Source of the DNA: JAXGTD01 sp040775095
GTDB taxonomy: Bacteria > Pseudomonadota > Gammaproteobacteria > Chromatiales > Chromatiaceae
Assembly: GCA_040775095.1 (NCBI GenBank)
Contig: JAXGTD010000175.1
Location: 1 to 6,911, forward strand
Length of the DNA stretch: 6,911 nt
Direction of reading: 5' to 3'
The first letter of the stretch is position 1. Every line of letters starts with the position of its first letter. Positions 6,374 through 6,911 of the stretch are shown here, piece by piece. Position numbers and translations under genes: made by a program. The notes below the pieces were generated by a model. The model ran no database searches and was not told where the DNA came from. It worked only from the letters and a program-made list of their open reading frames with translations.

Positions 6374-6401
6374 AGTTTAGGGCGCAAGCCAGGTTGTTCA
6401 A
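6374..6401 (-). promoter_or_regulatory. Candidate promoter of lon
   Basis: On the minus strand TTGAAC (6401-6396, 4/6) is 16 nt from TAAACT (6379-6374, 4/6), with a predicted start near 6367 and a leader of about 105 nt. The same stretch partly resembles a heat-shock sigma-32 promoter (ATTGAA, then a CCC-containing -10 region), which would fit lon regulation in E. coli, but the -10 match is poor (about 3/6). Confidence 0.4.
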
Positions 6402-6413
6402 TCTGGCCCTTGC
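6384..6413. repeat. Imperfect palindrome around the lon -35 box
   Basis: Arms 6384-6392 (GCAAGCCAG) and 6403-6413 (CTGGCCCTTGC) pair over 4+5 bp with a two-base bulge (6407-6408) and a 10-nt loop. The putative -35 hexamer falls in the loop. It could be an operator or a chance structure. Confidence 0.3.
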
Positions 6414-6669
6414 CCCTTTCCACCTGACTCTGCCTGCCCGGGGTCCCTCGAATGCGCCAGGGCAAGGTGCGGCTTGCGGAGAAAAGCTGCCCTGTTTCCA
6501 AAGGCTGTCACACCGCTTTGGCGTGTCTGGGGGACCCCCTTCGGGTGAGGCGGGAAGCGCTGAACGGGAACAATCGGGTGGAACGAGATACTGGGCCTGG
6601 ACGCGACAATTTGCGGCGCCGAACCCGCCGCCGTGCGCGGCTCGTACCAGCGCGCGGAGAGCGAACGGG

Positions 6670-6696
6670 CCGGTCGCCGCGGGGCGCCGCGACCGG
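6670..6696 (-). terminator. GC-rich hairpin just downstream of clpX
   Basis: An 8-bp perfect stem (CCGGTCGC 6670-6677 with GCGACCGG 6689-6696) begins 12 nt after the clpX stop codon on the minus strand. There is no T-run after it, so it is not a canonical intrinsic terminator. It may stabilise the clpX mRNA 3' end or assist termination. Confidence 0.4.
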
Positions 6697-6708
6697 TCAT
6701 TGAGGGGA

Positions 6709-6911
6709 TCAATCGGAAGATGCGACGGCCAGTTGCGGCTCGACCCCGTCGTAGATCACGAACGGGGGGTTATCGCCGGCGATCACCGATGCATCGACGA
6801 CGACCTTGCTGACATTCTCCATCGACGGCAGGTCGTACATGATGTCGAGCAACACCTGCTCCATGATCGTCCGCAACCCGCGCGCCCCGGTCTTGCGCTC
6901 CATGGCCTTCC
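6709..6911 (-). CDS. clpX: ATP-dependent Clp protease ATP-binding subunit ClpX, C-terminal part (partial)
   Basis: ClpX is the AAA+ unfoldase that feeds substrates such as SsrA-tagged proteins to ClpP. Only the last 67 complete codons are in the window; the rest lies beyond the right edge. The fragment reads KAMERKTGARGLRTIMEQ, which includes the sensor-2 GAR motif of ClpX, followed by LLDIMYDLPSMENVSKVVVD, collinear with the E. coli C-terminus. The final residues (VEPQLAVASSD) are not conserved, as is usual. It lies upstream of lon in the same direction, the standard clpX-lon order. Start, Walker motifs and zinc-binding domain cannot be assessed here. Confidence 0.95.
   Translation of the reverse strand, partial: KAMERKTGARGLRTIMEQVLLDIMYDLPSMENVSKVVVDASVIAGDNPPFVIYDGVEPQLAVASSD

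Larger units (their letters stand above)
6263..6708. other. clpX-lon intergenic region (446 bp)
   Basis: This long spacer has no recognisable gene. From the lon side it holds the lon ribosome binding site, a candidate promoter (6374-6401) with an imperfect palindrome around its -35 box (6384-6413), and, just after the clpX stop, a GC-rich hairpin (6670-6696). A GGGGGACCCCC palindrome lies at 6529-6539. Bases 6414-6669 contain nothing I can name. An unannotated small RNA cannot be excluded from sequence alone. Confidence 0.5.

Noticed and set aside
6600..6700. Classical intrinsic terminator for clpX
   Set aside because: The 6670-6696 hairpin is not followed by a T-run on the minus strand, so it was listed only as a hairpin of uncertain role.

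Overview
The window looks like a piece of a GC-rich gammaproteobacterial chromosome. Protein motifs and gene order both point that way: clpX, lon, hupB and ppiD run in the same direction, as in Escherichia coli and Pseudomonas. Here ppiD is followed by a convergent fabI, an arrangement I recall from Pseudomonas. I cannot assign a genus. A halophilic or sulfur-oxidising member of the Chromatiales/Ectothiorhodospiraceae is a guess based on composition and protein divergence only.

Layout. On the plus strand, fabI (134-910) encodes enoyl-ACP reductase. Everything else is on the minus strand. Reading in the direction of transcription (right to left) there is the 3' end of clpX (6709-6911, cut by the window edge), a 446-bp spacer, lon (3803-6262), a 352-bp spacer carrying a good promoter, hupB (3178-3450), tRNA-Val(TAC) (3070-3145), tRNA-Asp(GTC) (2985-3061), a strong intrinsic terminator (2942-2970), and ppiD (973-2898), which converges on fabI with a 62-bp gap.

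Functionally, most of the minus-strand block is a protein-quality-control and nucleoid cluster. ClpX unfolds substrates for ClpP. Lon degrades misfolded and regulatory proteins. HU-beta compacts DNA and is a Lon substrate in E. coli. PpiD is a membrane-anchored periplasmic chaperone near the Sec translocon. The two tRNAs lie between hupB and ppiD and end at the terminator. FabI belongs to fatty-acid elongation and is probably an independent transcription unit.

This is mainly conserved core genome. I see no mobile element, CRISPR array, toxin-antitoxin pair or defence system, and no convincing undescribed system. The points worth a second look are small: an A9 run near the 3' end of lon inside a lineage-specific tail, an 8-bp inverted repeat across the hupB -35 box, a possible tRNA promoter overlapping the hupB stop codon, a PpiD parvulin domain that keeps the canonical histidines, an Ala at the FabI position where E. 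coli resistance mutations occur, and the very short ppiD leader behind the terminator.
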